A DNA stretch of 64,000 bases, from contig JAYMSP010000084.1 in the NCBI GenBank assembly GCA_036897095.1, positions 26,076 through 90,075 on the forward strand, in the 5' to 3' direction. This stretch comes from Plantago elongata (lineage: Eukaryota > Streptophyta > Magnoliopsida > Lamiales > Plantaginaceae). The position numbers were made by a program, and so were the translations under genes. The notes under the pieces were generated by a model that ran no database searches, was not told the origin of the DNA, and worked only from the letters and a program-made list of their open reading frames with translations. Positions 47,528 to 61,605 of the stretch are shown here, in pieces (position 1 is the first letter of the stretch; every line of letters begins with the position of its first letter).

Positions 47528-50500
47528 ATGTGGAGCTCGGTGGCTAATTTGAAGGAAAGCCTGAGCAAAATCGCTCTTGAGGTTCATGATGAGGACGATG
47601 ACGACCTATCGGTATATACTCCACCGTCACGCGATCGACTAGAGAATGGAAATTCAGGCTCTGACCGGAGAGTTTCCGGCAATTTCAGACGTTCTATCAC
47701 TCCCACGCATTCGCCAATCGTTAACGGATTCAATTCGCCTTCCAGTCATGAGGTGATTTTCAGTTGTTTTTGTTTCTGTTGTGACCTATATTGGTCCTTG
47801 ATCGCGAATACTTTGATTTGTTAGGAAGTGTGTGGAATTATTCATTGATCCAGTATAATCCATAGCTGATCTTTAGATTATATTATATAGTAGAATGACA
47901 GTTTAGCCTTGCATTTTGATCCAGTGTAGGAGTAGGGTTTATATTTGCTTAGGTATGATTTACTTATTATGGAGATCGAGTATGCCGATCAGATGTTGGA
48001 ACTCTTTATGAGCTGTTCTTTTATTGGGATGTTTTATTTTTAATTAGATTTAGCGAGTGTGTAGAGCTGCATTGATTAGTTTACCATGGAATTGCGTATG
48101 ATAGCCAATGTGGCACTAGAGTTGTGAGAAGTGTTTGTAGTTCTTATCTGGCTTGATGGGCTACTTGTCGCTCATGTGAAAATGCAATAGCTAGTACATG
48201 TATTCTAGGAGCTGGCGAGTGATACAAAGAGATTAATGGCCAATGGGATTGGGGGTGATCTTTCAACCTAAAAATGAGCATGGAATTTTAAGAAGTCCAA
48301 GTGACCATTAGTGAACTGTTTATGAAGTTTAAGAAGCAACCGAGCCCATGCAAACACTTATAGTCCGGATGAATATCTAACTGTTACATATTTTATCTTC
48401 TCCACTTTCAGTACCTAGAGTTATTATCAACCATGGAGTCATTTTCTTTTTTACTTTGAAGTGGGTATTGGGTATGTGGTTGTTGTATTTTGATATTTTT
48501 GTGCTTTCCTATGTGTATTTATTTTGTCCATTTTGAGGGGCTCCCATTCCTAGTTATTGTAGAAATGAACTTATTAAGCTTGGTTGATTGATATGTAGTA
48601 GCTAAAGGACTTATGGTGGTACACTAAATGTCAATAACTTCTCAAAACATAGACATCACCTTATCATATGTTTATTTCCAATGATATTGCTTGGTTACTT
48701 CTGGCACCAGAATTTGGCAGTGTAGTCGGGTAAATTTCAGTGATTGCTCATGTTTTTTTGGTGCCAATTGTGTCGTCCTGCATAGCGTAGTCATAATGAT
48801 ATAGCTTGTTTCGCTCAAGATCTCATGTATTTAGTTGATATCTTTATCTGAAATTTTATTGATGGATTTTATAGAGGGTCAATGGGCCTATCTAATGATG
48901 AGAATAATCTTGTTGTGAGATGATGTTTGGTTTGTCAAACATCGGGTAGGATACATAGGCTATAGATGCGATATGCTTCGTGGGACCACCCTAACTGATG
49001 ATTTCATGAGGCATTGATACTGCTTCAACAAAAACATTCCCGTTCATCCAGCAAAAAGTCATTTCCAGTCACCAGACTTGGCTTGAATATTGAATGAGAT
49101 GCTATACCTGCTTGGCTGCTTCATCGTCAATGAGAAAGTGACAACCCTGTGCTACCACATTCTTACTTGCAGAAACCAAGTGGTGCAAAATCTAAATGTT
49201 GACAACCGACTGTCTGAAAGTGGACATAACTGTTCACATGCTCATGTTCAATATTTCTCTGCATGAATCAAGTAGCAACTATTGATAATTTGGTGGTGTA
49301 GATAGATAAAATCGGGGACTGCAAATAGTTTCTGGTCCCACTTTTCTGGTGTTATCTGCCTTTTTTTTTTTTTTGGTATTAGTAGTCATCTCTTTTTCTT
49401 TATGTAAACAGATTGAACACTATAAAAAAGAAATTAAGAGACTTCAGGATTCTGAGGCTGAAGTGAAGGCATTGTCAGTGAATTATGCAGCTTTATTGAA
49501 GGAGAAAGAGGTACATTTATGTTAATGACATAGATAAACTTTTGTTCAAATAATAGAAGATAAATGACATTTTCCTTCTATCTGGTATCCTGGCTCATAC
49601 TTCATGTTCATGAGATCTAACATTCTGAAATTAGCTGCTTGCCCAAAGTTTCTTTACCAGTGTTGTATAATGTGTTGGGTAACTGCTGATCACATTATTT
49701 AAACTTATCTAGCTGAAATCTTGAGCATACACATTTTCTGTTTTTATTTTTACTTTAAATGCAAATGCATAACCTGGGCATTACGATAGGCACTTCACAG
49801 TGGCAGTCAACAATACCTTAAAAGTTATGGATGTCTTTCTCAGATATCTTTACCTAAGTACAATATTCATGCAACGCCATAATTTACTTGTGCTATTTGA
49901 CAATTCACTCGTGTTTTGCACAAGTGGTATTTGGTAAAACCATTACACTGCAAAACTTTCATATTATGGATCTTTTTATTGTTTTTTTTTTCAATTTATG
50001 ATTCTTCATTGCAGGATGAGATTTCAAGGCTGAGTGAAGAAAACGGCTCATTGAAAAACAATCTTTCTACAACAAATTCTGCGCTAAGTGCATCTAAAAC
50101 TGCCATTAAGGTAGGTGGAGCAATGTGTTCTGGATTGAAAATGTGCTATATTATTTGAATTTTATATAAGGGGAGCTTTGGAATCTCTTTAAATGTATGT
50201 GGGACATAATTGATCTAACCAACGGCTGCAGAAATATTCTCTTCTGAAACATTAGTGATCGTTGTGATGATTGATGAGCAGTGTTTGGGAAGAGTTTCTC
50301 ATTTGCAACGAGGGACAATGTTGGAAAGGGTAGATGCAAAGTGGATCACTGATTAGAAGGATGTGTAGAAGTGTTTTGAACCTGGTGATAATTGAATTAT
50401 GTGAAATTAAAAAGTATACAGCTTTGCAAAACATATTGCCACGTGCACTTAGAAAAAGTCTAAACAATAACTTGCTCTGTAACTGGTCTATTATATATAT

Positions 50501-53500
50501 TTGTTTCATGTTCTTCATTGAACTGTTTTGTTCAGGGAGGCGGCGATCTTTCCCCCAGTCGCCATAGTAAAGTTTCACCAAGATTGCGTGCCACAGGAAG
50601 CCCACATGGTAATAACATTACTATACCAAAACATGATGGATTTAGCAATGGGAGTGCATCAGCCAATGGAAAGGTAAGAGGAGCAGCTTGCTAGTTTGTA
50701 TACTATATGCAATTTCCTATTACATATGCCATATTTATGTTGTCCTTGGTGCTGAGGTTATATCAGTTGAAGTTCTGTTCTGCTGTTAATTCTTGTTTAT
50801 TAGTACAGCCTATTCACTTTCTTATATTTTGATGCAACAAGAAGTCACAAGTTTTCTTTCATGATGCATCTCATGCTTATGGTTTTGTAATTTTAACCAT
50901 TTACATACCCTTCTTACTCTTACAATTACTGAAACGTATTCTAAATGATGGGTTAAGTTGACAATAACCTTTTTAGCATTTTATAGGAACTCGCCGATGC
51001 GTTAGAAGATAAAAGCAGGTCTCTTGCGGCCATGCAAGCGAGGCATGAAGCACAAATGAAAGAAATGGTGACGGAACTCGATAAAGGACGGGAGAAATTA
51101 GCAAACCTGCAAACAAGATTACAAGGTATTTTTGTCTATACTTTGATAATTCAGATCTGATGATATTCATTTTGAATATATGGGTTGACTCACTTATTCA
51201 ATTTTTAGAGGAGCAGAAATTGAATAAATCATTTCAGCAGGAGTTGAGGTCATTGAAGGATGAAAATGATAAGGTTAGTATTCGTGCTAGAAATGTTCCT
51301 TTTGCATTCCATGGTGCATTTACACAGGTCTAACTATCTTCTTTCTTAAATTCTTTGGATTTCTTACATTCTTTAATGCATACTGTTTGACCCGCTCCAG
51401 TATGAGTTTTGATGGATGCTTTATGCTGTTTGTGGCTGCACAATATGATGCCACCATAGGAAATTAGATCTTGCATCTATGATAAAGCTCTTATCTTTTG
51501 CTTTTTTGATACTGAGAGCATTGCTTATTTTAGTTCCTAAATGGAGGATTTCCGGGCCATTCTCAAGGAAGGGACTGGGGGGAAACATTCGCATCTTACT
51601 GCATATAAAGAATTACTATGTGCTCCAAATGGAAATAGCCAGGCTATGAAACTGTCCTTAAAAGCAACACCGTTAGCATAGTTCCTTCTTTACACTGTTT
51701 ATACATTTTATATTACATTCATTCACCCTCTGATAAGTGTCTTTTTTCCTTCTTTCTCCAGATGATGAAAGAAATAGATAAAACACGTGATGAGCTAAGT
51801 CAGAAAGTATCAGACACTCAACGGTTGCAAATGGATTTACAGAGAAAGAATACGGAAGAAAAGGATAATAGCCTAGAGAAGTTGAGAAGAGCAATTGTGA
51901 TCCTGGAGAATGAGAACGGCACTATCAAGGTCAGTGTCTTACTATGGTTTTGAAATTCTCATTTTAAAGATAATGGCGTGTCTGGGTATGGATATGCAAA
52001 TGTAACTCATATATGGAAGCACATTCATGGACACTAAACTTGGACTTCTCAATTTTTCATGGTAGAAAGAAAAGGAGGAGTTGGAGTCTGTGTTAAAAGC
52101 AGTTCGTTCTTCTTCAATTCACAAAGATGTACCTGGTGAGATTGATCTTCCACATAACCTTTCAGGTAGAACGAATGAGGTGGGTTCTGAGATTTTCCTT
52201 TTCAATTTAATGTCGATACATAAAGTTCTCCTTTGTTAATCTTACTACTGCTGCATTGCATTCCTACTTTTTTTTTTTTTTTTTCATGAGGGATTATTGA
52301 AGGTTTTAGGATTACTTATATTTTGCATTCTACTTCACTATACTCGTATACTCTAGTCCAAAAGATGAATTTGTTGCAGGCATTCCCAGGGAAGGAGGAA
52401 ATGGAGAAATCAATACAAAAGCTGGAGAAGGAATTTAAAGACGCAGTCCGGGAAAAGGACAAAGCATTGCAGCAGTTGAACCGCCTCAAGCAGCACTTGT
52501 TGGAAAAGGTATAATGCTTTCCTTATCTCTTATTTTTCATTATATATTATTTTCCATCATATAAGAGTAGACTATGCTATCAAATTCTAAATGGGATACT
52601 GGTGCTTCCCTTGAGTACAGGAATCTGAGGAATCGGAAAAAATGGACGAAGATAGTAAAATCATTGAGGAATTACGGGAAATCAATGAGCGCCAACGACT
52701 TCAAATATCACGTTTGGATTATTCTCTCAAGCAGGCGATTAGAGATCAGGAGGAAATAAAAATGTCCAACAGTGATGAACTTAGAAAGGCTAAAGAAGTT
52801 ATAGATGAGCTTAATAGTAAAGTGACAAGCTGTATGGCCACGGTAGATGCAAAAAATATGGAAGTTCTTAATCTGCAGACTGCACTTGGCCAGTATTACG
52901 CCGAAATAGAAGCGAAGGTAAACATTTTTGTTTGGCTGTTATATATCAGCTGGGAGAAGAATGCCATCATAGACTAGCTGGGAGAAGAATATACATTTCT
53001 AATTCATGAATATTTATTTTTGCAGGAACGCCTTGGAGAAGAATTGTCAGTGGCAAAAGAAGAAACAGCGAGGCTGTCTGAGCGGTTAAAGGTGTGATTT
53101 TAAATTAAGTTCTTGAACATGGAAACATTTGAGGGAGGTGTTAAATGTTGTCCTTGAAAATGATTAACCTGCACGATTTGTTCCTCCACCTTAGCAATTG
53201 AGATTGAAATATGACCTTTGATATGAGCAAATTACTTCAGCATCTTCCAGCTTTTTTTCTTTTTAAATGTCCACGGCTGGGTGATCTAGACATGCTTTTA
53301 GGTTTAGATATATATTGTTTGTCTCGAATTGACAAAACACCCTTCTCCCACTGACTCCAGGAAGCACACCAACAGGCGGAAGCATCAACAAGGGAAAAGG
53401 ATGAAGTTCTTGGGAGGCTTTCACATGCTGAAAGGATGCTTGTGGAAGGGAAGAATAGAGTTAAAAAGGTCGAGGAAGACAATGAAAAACTGCGTCGAGC

Positions 53501-55586
53501 TCTTGAGCAAAGCATGACGAGGTTAAACAGGATGTCTGTGGACTCTGATTTTCTTGTTGACAGGTCAGCTATCTAGAACTTCAGTCGTTGAGTTCGTATA
53601 TAATGTCTTTTTTAGCTGATATTTACTAGTAAAGTAGCCTACTAGATTAATGACAGGTGGCATTATCATCATCCCAGAAAATTTGGAATGTTTCTGCTCT
53701 ATCTCTGTATTTGTTTAAGCATGAGTGATGGACGCAAGTTAGTCTTGGAGAAACTGGCAGTGAGTGCTTAAGTAACTAATGTGATGTTTCTAAGTGGCTA
53801 TTTTTTTGGGGGGTGGGGGGTACTTGTAACATCATATACATTTCCTACATCACCCATAATGATGTTAATATAGTTGATTTATGTCATTGATTGGTCCCTT
53901 TTGCCCTTTTGCAGGCGCATCGTGATCAAATTACTGGTGACTTACTTTCAAAGAAACCATAGCAAAGAGGTACTGTATTTCGAACATATCCGTGCTTAAA
54001 TGGTGCAAAAGGATTTATAAATTGTTTTCTGGCTATTATCGTCTTGACACCATCCAAATATATCACAGACCAACAACGCATATTTTATCCAATTTGTTAT
54101 GGTGTGTTTTCAGGTTCTGGATCTTATGGTCCGCATGCTGGGATTTACTGATGAAGATAAGCAGAGAATAGGCTTAGCTCAGCAAGGGGGCAAAGGTGTA
54201 GTTCGAGGTGTGTTGGGTTTTCCAGGCCGACTAGTTGGGGGCATTTTGGGCAGTGGCTCTGAAACTTCTACAGCTATGGCACCTGATGACCAGGTTTGTT
54301 TAGATACGTTGAATTGTCGTCCTCCACTACTTTTTTTTTTCCTTTAAAAGTTTTCAAATGCACACTTGGATATGCATCTTAATATTCGCCCTTTTGGGTA
54401 ATTAATGGTTGATCTTAGCCTCTTATGTAGGAGGGGACATACTGGGAATTTATGTATGAATCTAAAATTGTCATAATCTGAAAAAGTCACCAAAATGTTT
54501 TGCCCCAAAACACTTCTTTATAACTTAAGATTGAATTGCAATTTGTAAATTTTATACTCCATCCTCACATTGTTTTTATATCCAGAAGTAAAAATTATAA
54601 AGTTGAATCAAACATTCAAGAAATGTCATTTACCGCAAAATTTATATTACAAATTTCAACAAAAATTCCAATTATCAAATTCTTTTTAGATACAATATTA
54701 GAATTACAATAATTGTATATGAGCAAATTTCGTGGAATCAAACCCGTGACCTCTTTGGGTACGAGGTATCTCAACTTGTCACTCCGCTGCAAAAGCTTTG
54801 ACCAATTATTAATATGTTTCATCACCTTTATATTTAAACAAATTGAAATATTGGGCTTCCAACAGCCCTGCTGAAGGACTCCCCTTTTAACATTGTATTA
54901 GTGAACAAGTAAGAAAGAAATATGTTTTACAATTGAGAAACAATATTTCGTAAAGATAAGATATAGGCGCACAGTTCATATAGGAATGAAGTAACAAATT
55001 TTAAATGCAATAGTTCTTCTCTTGGTGTCGCTTGTCAGTGTTGACACCTGTAGGTTATTTAAAGAAACATTACTCTAACATGAACCTGCATATTGGAGAG
55101 CCGTTTTACCATATCCAGTGTAGTTGAAGATAATTTTGTGTGCATAAATGAGTTGCATTCTTATCTGCTTTACTTCTATGAAACATTGTGTATTTTAGAC
55201 ATGGTTGGACTTTCCTTCGCCTGAGTTTCTGAAGTTGCTGCGTGTTTCTTCAGTCATTTGCAGACTTATGGGTGGACTTTCTTCTTAAAGAGACCGAGAG
55301 AGAAAAACGGGAGGCAATGGAAGCTGCAAATGGGCTCAATCAAGATCAGCACAATGAAAGTCAGCATACTGCAGGTTCTACACCTCCACAGAATTATAGC
55401 ACAACTACATCACCCCTGCCAAATACCTCGAGACCAAACAGCCCGTACATATACCAAAACCAAATACCCCCGTCATCTCATGGGAACTCCCTACATCGAG
55501 AGCCCTCCGAGTCAGAGTTTTCAACAGTTCCTCTGTCGTCATCTAGTGGCAATCTGCAGGGTTCAAAATGGCCTCTGAGATATTGA
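47528..55586 (+). CDS. GC4: Golgin candidate with GRAB domain, GC4/GDAP1-like (768 aa)
   Basis: Golgins are coiled-coil tethers on Golgi membranes; the GRAB domain binds ARF1-type GTPases. The 15 coding exons are 47528-47752, 49412-49510, 50015-50110, 50536-50673, 50987-51125, 51209-51273, 51762-51929, 52066-52179, 52380-52508, 52621-52917, 53026-53091, 53361-53563, 53915-53969, 54114-54293 and 55254-55586. All borders are GT..AG, phases agree and the total is 2307 nt. The start MWSSVANLKESLSKIALEVH is the family's N-terminus. Heptad-rich coiled coil fills about residues 76-560. The GRAB region (about 565-660) includes RRIVIKLLVTYFQRNHSKE and VLDLMVRMLGFTDEDKQRIG. A Gly-rich hydrophobic stretch (GVVRGVLGFPGRLVGGILG) and SFADLWVDFLLKE follow, then a Ser/Pro/Asn tail of about 80 residues. 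Length suits Arabidopsis GC4 (about 725). Confidence 0.92.
54725..54800 (-). mobile_element. tRNA-derived SINE-like sequence in the last golgin intron
   Basis: The minus strand has an A-box-like AGCGGAGTGAC and, about 35 bp later, GGTCACGGGTTTGATTCC, which holds a B box. No cloverleaf forms. This is the promoter head typical of plant tRNA-derived SINEs and the best preserved of three in the window. Confidence 0.55.
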
Positions 55587-56521
55587 GTATACAAGCAATC
55601 ATAGGTGTAAATACATTGAAAGTATAGATTCAAAATCTACTTTTTTTTTTTTTTTTGTCTCATGTTCTTTCATATCTTTTGCCCCACTTTTTGTCTGATA
55701 AAAATACCCATGTAAGTATATAAACGCTGTAGCCTTTACCATCGTGAAGTTTGTATTGAAGGACTGTCATGTTACTAAGAGAAAAGCTAGAAACATATAA
55801 ATCGAACCCTACAAGGGGCAATCTGTGGACGTTGCTGGTACAAAAGCAGTATGCACCACGCATCTACATGGTTTGCGTGAAGTTCGCTTATTGTACTTTA
55901 TGCAAGATCTTGTAGAGATGTATTTACGACATCCAGAAACTGAATTGCTACACTCCTGTACTCAAGCTGAGTACTTCTGCTGACATTCATAATTTGTTGA
56001 GAAAATGACATAAATATGATTCCAATGTTAAATGTATTCTTCTGTATAATACTAAATTAATATCTTTCATAAGTTTCAACAGAAATTTACACTTTTGAAT
56101 TGCCCCAATTTTTACATAACTTCGTCTGGAGAAGGGATCACAATAAACAACAAAACAAAAAGATTAGTAACTTGATGAATGCAATACGTAACTTGTGAAG
56201 TTCAATGTGACAGCTACAAATGATAATGGTTTGAAATTAGTACGACTTACTCGAGGGTATATTGCTGCGCAAATTTAGACTATAAATAAGAAATCTCCGT
56301 TCCATCACATACAGTATCTAACCTGAAATTTAGACTTTGAATCACTAACAATTTAAGAAGATGAAGGCGATTTAAATAAGCTTCTATCTTCAAATATTTT
56401 TCATGCAAATCTCGGCCCAAACAAGTCACAACAGTAAAGATTCAATACAAGGATACAAGACACTAAACAAAAAGACCGAACAATTTTGATATTTGTTGCA
56501 TTTTTTCAACCACCATTTTCT
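55587..56521. other. Golgin and reticulon 3' flanks (convergent genes)
   Basis: The golgin 3' UTR comes from the left and the reticulon 3' UTR from the right. A T15 tract lies at about 55641-55655. I see no other gene. Confidence 0.5.
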
Positions 56522-58628
56522 TTATGCATTCTTCTTCTTCAATGGTCCCATGGGAATTTTGCATAGAACCTTCTCATCAAGCACGGCATATTGCTTCTTG
56601 ATCTCAGCCATTGCTTTCTCAGCATATGCATCGATTTTGTCATCATACTTCTCAAAGACAACTGGTACTATGTGTAGCAGCACAAACACTGAAAGAACAC
56701 AATGAGGAAGTTAATTAAGTATGCCAAAAAAATGACACGTAATAACAAACAATCTTATGAGAGCTAAAGCAATGATTTATTACGTATGTAGGACAATGTC
56801 AAGAAATTGCAACAGCTTCCCAGAATTGAAAGAAACCACAGGCCAGCAACAACCTGAAAAATCAGTGTCAGGAACCAAATACTCTCAATCAGACTATGTA
56901 TTACAGGCAACAATAAAACAACATAACGTTGACGATCCCAGACAAAGTGAAGCCGATGTAGTGAAATCATACACAAATTTAAAAACTATTACTCGTACCC
57001 AAATACAAAGGATTAAGAAAAATATATGAAAAGATTCAAACGCTCTGAAACTGATATAAGTCATAGCAAATTAGTCTTGAGCAAGCAAAATAGAAGTATT
57101 TGGGCATCCCAAGTAACTAGCAAGAAGTTGGGACTACTTCAGGCTGCTACTTGACGGATAGTGGTATTAACAAAATCAAGTTGTGGAGCGATATTTAGAC
57201 ATGCAAATCTGTAATATTTTGCCAGAATGTATACCAATAACCAACATAATCACCTGAACTTTCTACTACAATTAGCTGTATAGCAAAGCTGATGGGCACA
57301 GATTGTTGTAGGAGAGAATTTGAGGAAAGATGGTCTGAGACGGGAGTTGTAAGCTCAATTTCCAACAATTTACCAAGAACCATATAGCAAAGGCAGATAC
57401 TTTTTTCATTGCCATACTAATTTAGTACTTTAGAAAGTAATCTAAGTGGCTGCTAAAAATAGTAAAAATAGAATTTGAGATGACATCAAGCCACAGGCAG
57501 GTAATCTAGACAATAGACAGAACCAACTGGCATAATCTTGACAATATGCAAGGAGGTAAGTAAATCTTACAATGAGGAACTTCTTAAGATCCCTCCCAGC
57601 AGCAATTTCCCTCAACACAGCAAATGCACGGTTGATTTCGATACGGAGGGCAGAAGCAATCTGAATAACTGGCCCCTCAGGAACACGCACCTCAGGGATT
57701 GCTGCAGGCTTCCTGAAAATATAAAGGATCAAGAAGCCACATATAATAACATAACAAACAGTTAACACAGCAGACCCACATCACTTACTTCTTGATGAAA
57801 ACCGATGCATTGGACCACAAGAACAATAAGGAGAGCGCGAGTATGCTAGAATGGCAGACGAAAGTAAGTAGATGGTACTCAAGCAATTCGAAGATAACCC
57901 AGATAGCAGTTGCCCCACCAAGCACTGAAGCCGAAACTTTCTTGTTCCTCCACAGGAACACATCAGCAGCTACACATACAAGTAAATAACCATCAAAATT
58001 TGCCAGTTGCCACTAAACGGATCTTATGTCACTCAACCAAAACGTAAACAGCTCGTAAATCCAAAAAACTGCACACATCACTGCCAAACATCCATAAGAA
58101 TCAGATATACAACCATCCACAAACGAGATTCGAATTAGGAAGGTTCGCTAGTTCTATTCATTTTCAATGCCTATTTTGATACAACATCTACACATAAGTT
58201 AAATATAGGAATACTCCTATCCAATTTCAAATGCTCAAGTCACCAAAAATATACTATCAAATTATCAACTAGTTAAATCAAACATACATAAACCTCAAAC
58301 CTCTGTACTACAGATTGCAAATCCACAAATCCTGAAAACCCTAACCAATCGAACAAAAGCATAAAATAAAAAATGAAGTCTACTATAATAAGTACTCACG
58401 TTTGCCTCCACCCAAGACATGGTGAACCGGTTTCTGACGGCCAAACACGCGGTAGATCTTGTCCTGGATAGGCGAATGTTCCTTGACCACCTTCGGTGAC
58501 GCTACCTTCTTCTCGTCGGAGTCTGAGTCAGAGGAGGAGGATGAATCGTCGCCACCGTGAATCTTGTCCTTGATATTGTCGATGAAGGATTCGTCCTTTG
58601 GACCGGAAATATCTTCATGATCTGCCAT
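56522..58628 (-). CDS. RTNLB: Reticulon-like protein B (262 aa)
   Basis: Reticulons shape tubular ER by wedging hydrophobic hairpins into the membrane. Five exons on the minus strand are 58628-58400, 57969-57789, 57712-57571, 56853-56784 and 56688-56522, with GT..AG borders and matching phases (789 nt). The N-terminus is acidic and Ser-rich (a run of [14 protein letters not shown]), ending [19 protein letters not shown]. That last motif is the entry to the reticulon domain in plant RTNLB proteins. The first hydrophobic hairpin lies at about 88-137 ([31 protein letters not shown]) and the second at about 185-217 ([20 protein letters not shown]). The tail [21 protein letters not shown] and [12 protein letters not shown] carries the usual basic end. 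Length is normal for RTNLB1-8. The closest look is to RTNLB1/2, but I cannot assign a number. Confidence 0.93.
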
Positions 58629-58749
58629 GGATGGTGAAAGGTAGCTTAGCTTGGATTGAGTAGAAAATGAAACTTAGTTGAGAAGAAAGGAAAGTGTGCG
58701 TTTTTGTCACTGAGAGAGAGACTCGAGAGTAAAGGAGCTGAAATCTTGC

Positions 58750-58757
58750 TTATATTT
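58750..58757 (-). promoter_or_regulatory. Possible TATA box of the reticulon gene
   Basis: On the minus strand AAATATAAGC lies about 120 bp upstream of the ATG at 58628, which would suit a leader of about 90 nt. Confidence 0.4.
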
Positions 58758-58779
58758 CTACATATGTATCTATACGAAG

Positions 58780-60590
58780 GACCGAGCCTGTAGGTTCGGG
58801 ATTTGGTGCTTACTGTTTTTTAATGGTTTAGGTTTTGGGTTTGGTTTATCGAGGTGCGTCATTAATTTCAATTCTCTTTTCCCTAATACAGCATATGCAG
58901 TGAATTATAGGGCATACCGCTGGAGCGGCTATTTTCCCAATCAAATCGAATATTTTGTATATAAAAATTCAATTTCAATTAAAACTTACATTCAAATTCT
59001 ATCTCAATCAGTTTCATAGACTTTCTATTATAATAATGTTCGAATTGAAATTTCAATTTAAGTTTCACAAATTTAATCTCCACAAATATAAACTATAACA
59101 CAATATAGTATAAAAGGTGAATAAATTGTATAAATCAATTTAATCACACTTGTATAATTCTTAAAATAGTGGTTGTGGACTACTATTAAATGGATTCGAG
59201 TTTAAAGCAGTGTGTTTTCATCTTCTCTACTTGTTTATTCCAAAATTTGAATGACGAATTGTCGACAAAATGCCACGTGTTGCGGGGCAATATATCTGGC
59301 GGTGATGGGGCTCTTCTGGACGGTTTTACTTTGCCTTTTGTCCTTCAATGTTCTATTTCTTTCAAAAAAAAAGTTATCTTTGGTTAACAGTGATAAAAAT
59401 ATAGCAGGACATAACAACATTCAAATAAATAAAGCTGATGAGTTTCTGAGAAACCAGCCACATGCCAAATGAAGAGGTTCACAAATAATATCAACTCGGC
59501 CTTCTGTCCATACAATAGAAGAGGACCCCTTCCTGAAATTTGTTGGCCTCAAGTTCAATACCAAAAAATTATACCAACGTAACAATTTTTTGTTTCATTA
59601 TTTCATAAGCGTTAACATCAAAAAGCTCAGTACAAATGATTGTCTCGATAACACAGACTAAGGACTTGAATGACATACCATCTAAATGACCATTTTTAGA
59701 TGGATTTATGTAAAATTGTATTTGACAACTGATTCAAATAGGAGAAATTTAAATCTGTGTACCGTAGACTCATTTTGTCTTAAAGAGTACTATTCATTCC
59801 AATCCAAATCTAATAATTCAAATCAAATAATTGAGTACTGCAGACTCATTTTGTCTTTTTCCAGTCAAGTTTTATTCATACAGCATAAAGAAATCAAGAC
59901 CTTAGACTTGGAAAGTAGTAAACATACTGCAGAAGAAGAATAACATTAGAAGTCAAAGAAGACTGAAGAAGAGGAATAGTACAAAAAGTATAGACTGAAG
60001 AAGAAGAACGGTCCTTCTCTGCAACTTACTTGGAAACGGCAATGGAATCGTGACCTTGACTTGTCGCTGTCTCCGGCGAATTGAGTCGATGGTGTGTAGG
60101 TCGAATTGTGTCCAGCCTTAATCTCCAAGACTCCAACCTTTTTCGTCGGCCGTCTTGCCACCTCGTCTTCGCCGATTAAACGCAAGAAAACAACAAGAAA
60201 TAAACTGCCGACTTGAGAAAATCTGATGAAGCTAGCTTATTAGGCAAGAATTGATAAGATGGTTGAGTAGATGAGTGAAGAAGAAGAAGAGTAGAAGAAG
60301 AAATCTGTGGAAGAAGCAGAGACATAGACAGAGAAGAAGTCGGCGACTTGGGAAAGAAGACGGTGGATTTGGGGATTTGATTTGGAAATGTGGTTATTTG
60401 TTAATTTTGATAAGTTGTTAGTTGCAAATAAACTCATCAACTACTTCTACATTATTAAATTTGCATTGAGATTCCTAAAAATAGTAATAAAATAAGAAAG
60501 AAGAACAAGACACATGATCTTCTCAAAAAAATTATAAAGTAAAGGTGCATATGCATTTTGAGAAGAAAGTTGTGGCAGCACTGAATTCAT
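58780..60590. other. Intergenic, no gene supported
   Basis: AT-rich. The plus frames at 59190-59472 and 59686-59943 and the minus frames at 59946-60185 and 60240-60440 carry no known domain. The GAAGAA-rich stretch at 59930-60310 explains several of them. Confidence 0.45.
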
Positions 60591-60596
60591 ATACTG

Positions 60597-60752
60597 TATC
60601 TGACACTGTGTAATGTTATCATGTCTATTCCATCAATTCAATAATGATAATGCATTATTAACATCATCATTCAACATTTGATTTTCATTCAGTATAAATT
60701 ACTTATACATAGTTTCGTTTGCTAAATGAATGATATACAAAATTGATCAGCC
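60597..60752 (+). repeat. Dispersed repeat, copy 2 (partner at 563-717)
   Basis: Direct copy of the segment at the left end of the window; see 563-717. The two copies share order and direction of all landmarks. Confidence 0.6.
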
Positions 60753-60974
60753 TTTCTCCACCATTGTCCATCTAATTGAATTGATCACATGCACATATAG
60801 GAATGTTGAATTGCTTATATTACCAAATCAGTAGCCAAGTTGAATACAGTACAAAACAGATTAAGGACTTCTATTTACTCTAAGCGTTGTAATTTCAGTT
60901 TAATCATCAAGTACGCAGAAGTTTGGTTTGTCTAGCGCATTGGCATTGCAGCATATGATGTTTCTGAAATTATA

Positions 60975-61100
60975 ACCGTGCATGAAAAATCAATTGCCCA
61001 AAGAATTCTTCCCACGATTGGGTGGGCACTGAGCAGGAGTTGCATCGGTTGGAATCAGCTGAACAGATGCGGAATTTGGGAGCGCCCATTGATGAGCACC
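60975..61100 (+). pseudogene. Possible gene fragment with protein-like frame
   Basis: One forward frame across this stretch reads SSHDWVGTEQELHRLESAEQ and then MRNLGAPIDEHHTQTA before TGA. This is more protein-like than the overlapping 65-codon ATG frame (60978-61175) and has no ATG of its own. It may be the last exon of a lost gene. I do not recognise a family. Confidence 0.25.
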
Positions 61101-61555
61101 ATACACAGACGGCGTGATGGAAAGGGAAAAAGTCGGAAGAAAAATAGTAATGCGATCGAGAGAATTGTTAAATGAAGTAGGACTTATTATATTATATATA
61201 TGTAATATAATAATTATTACTGATTAATGGTGATTATGTCAAAAAAACGTGACACTAATTGGCCAAGGGGTTCAAAGTGTGACAATTAAATTAGACTATA
61301 GTGGGTTAAGGCTTTAACAATTCAACAATCTCCTTCTTCCTCTGTTATAGCATAATCACCACGGAACAATTCAATCTTACTCTAGTGGAGATGAACTTGT
61401 AACATATCAAATATTTTAAATTTGAGCATTATCCTATTTAGCCCTAGTTAATTAACTATCATCTTGCTAACATTACTATTGATCAGTAAAATGATGATAC
61501 AATACATTCGAACAATGCAACAACTAAATGGATGGCGATTTGGATATTTTTCATT

Positions 61556-61605
61556 TAGCTCGATGAACAGTGATTTGGCCTAAAATATATTTAAAATACC
61601 CCACT
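61556..61605 (+). repeat. Dispersed repeat, copy 2 (partner at 27865-27920)
   Basis: CTCGATGAACAGTGATTTGG then CCTAAAATATATTT matches the copy at 27.9 kb. CCATCCAAACA strings follow here twice. Confidence 0.55.
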
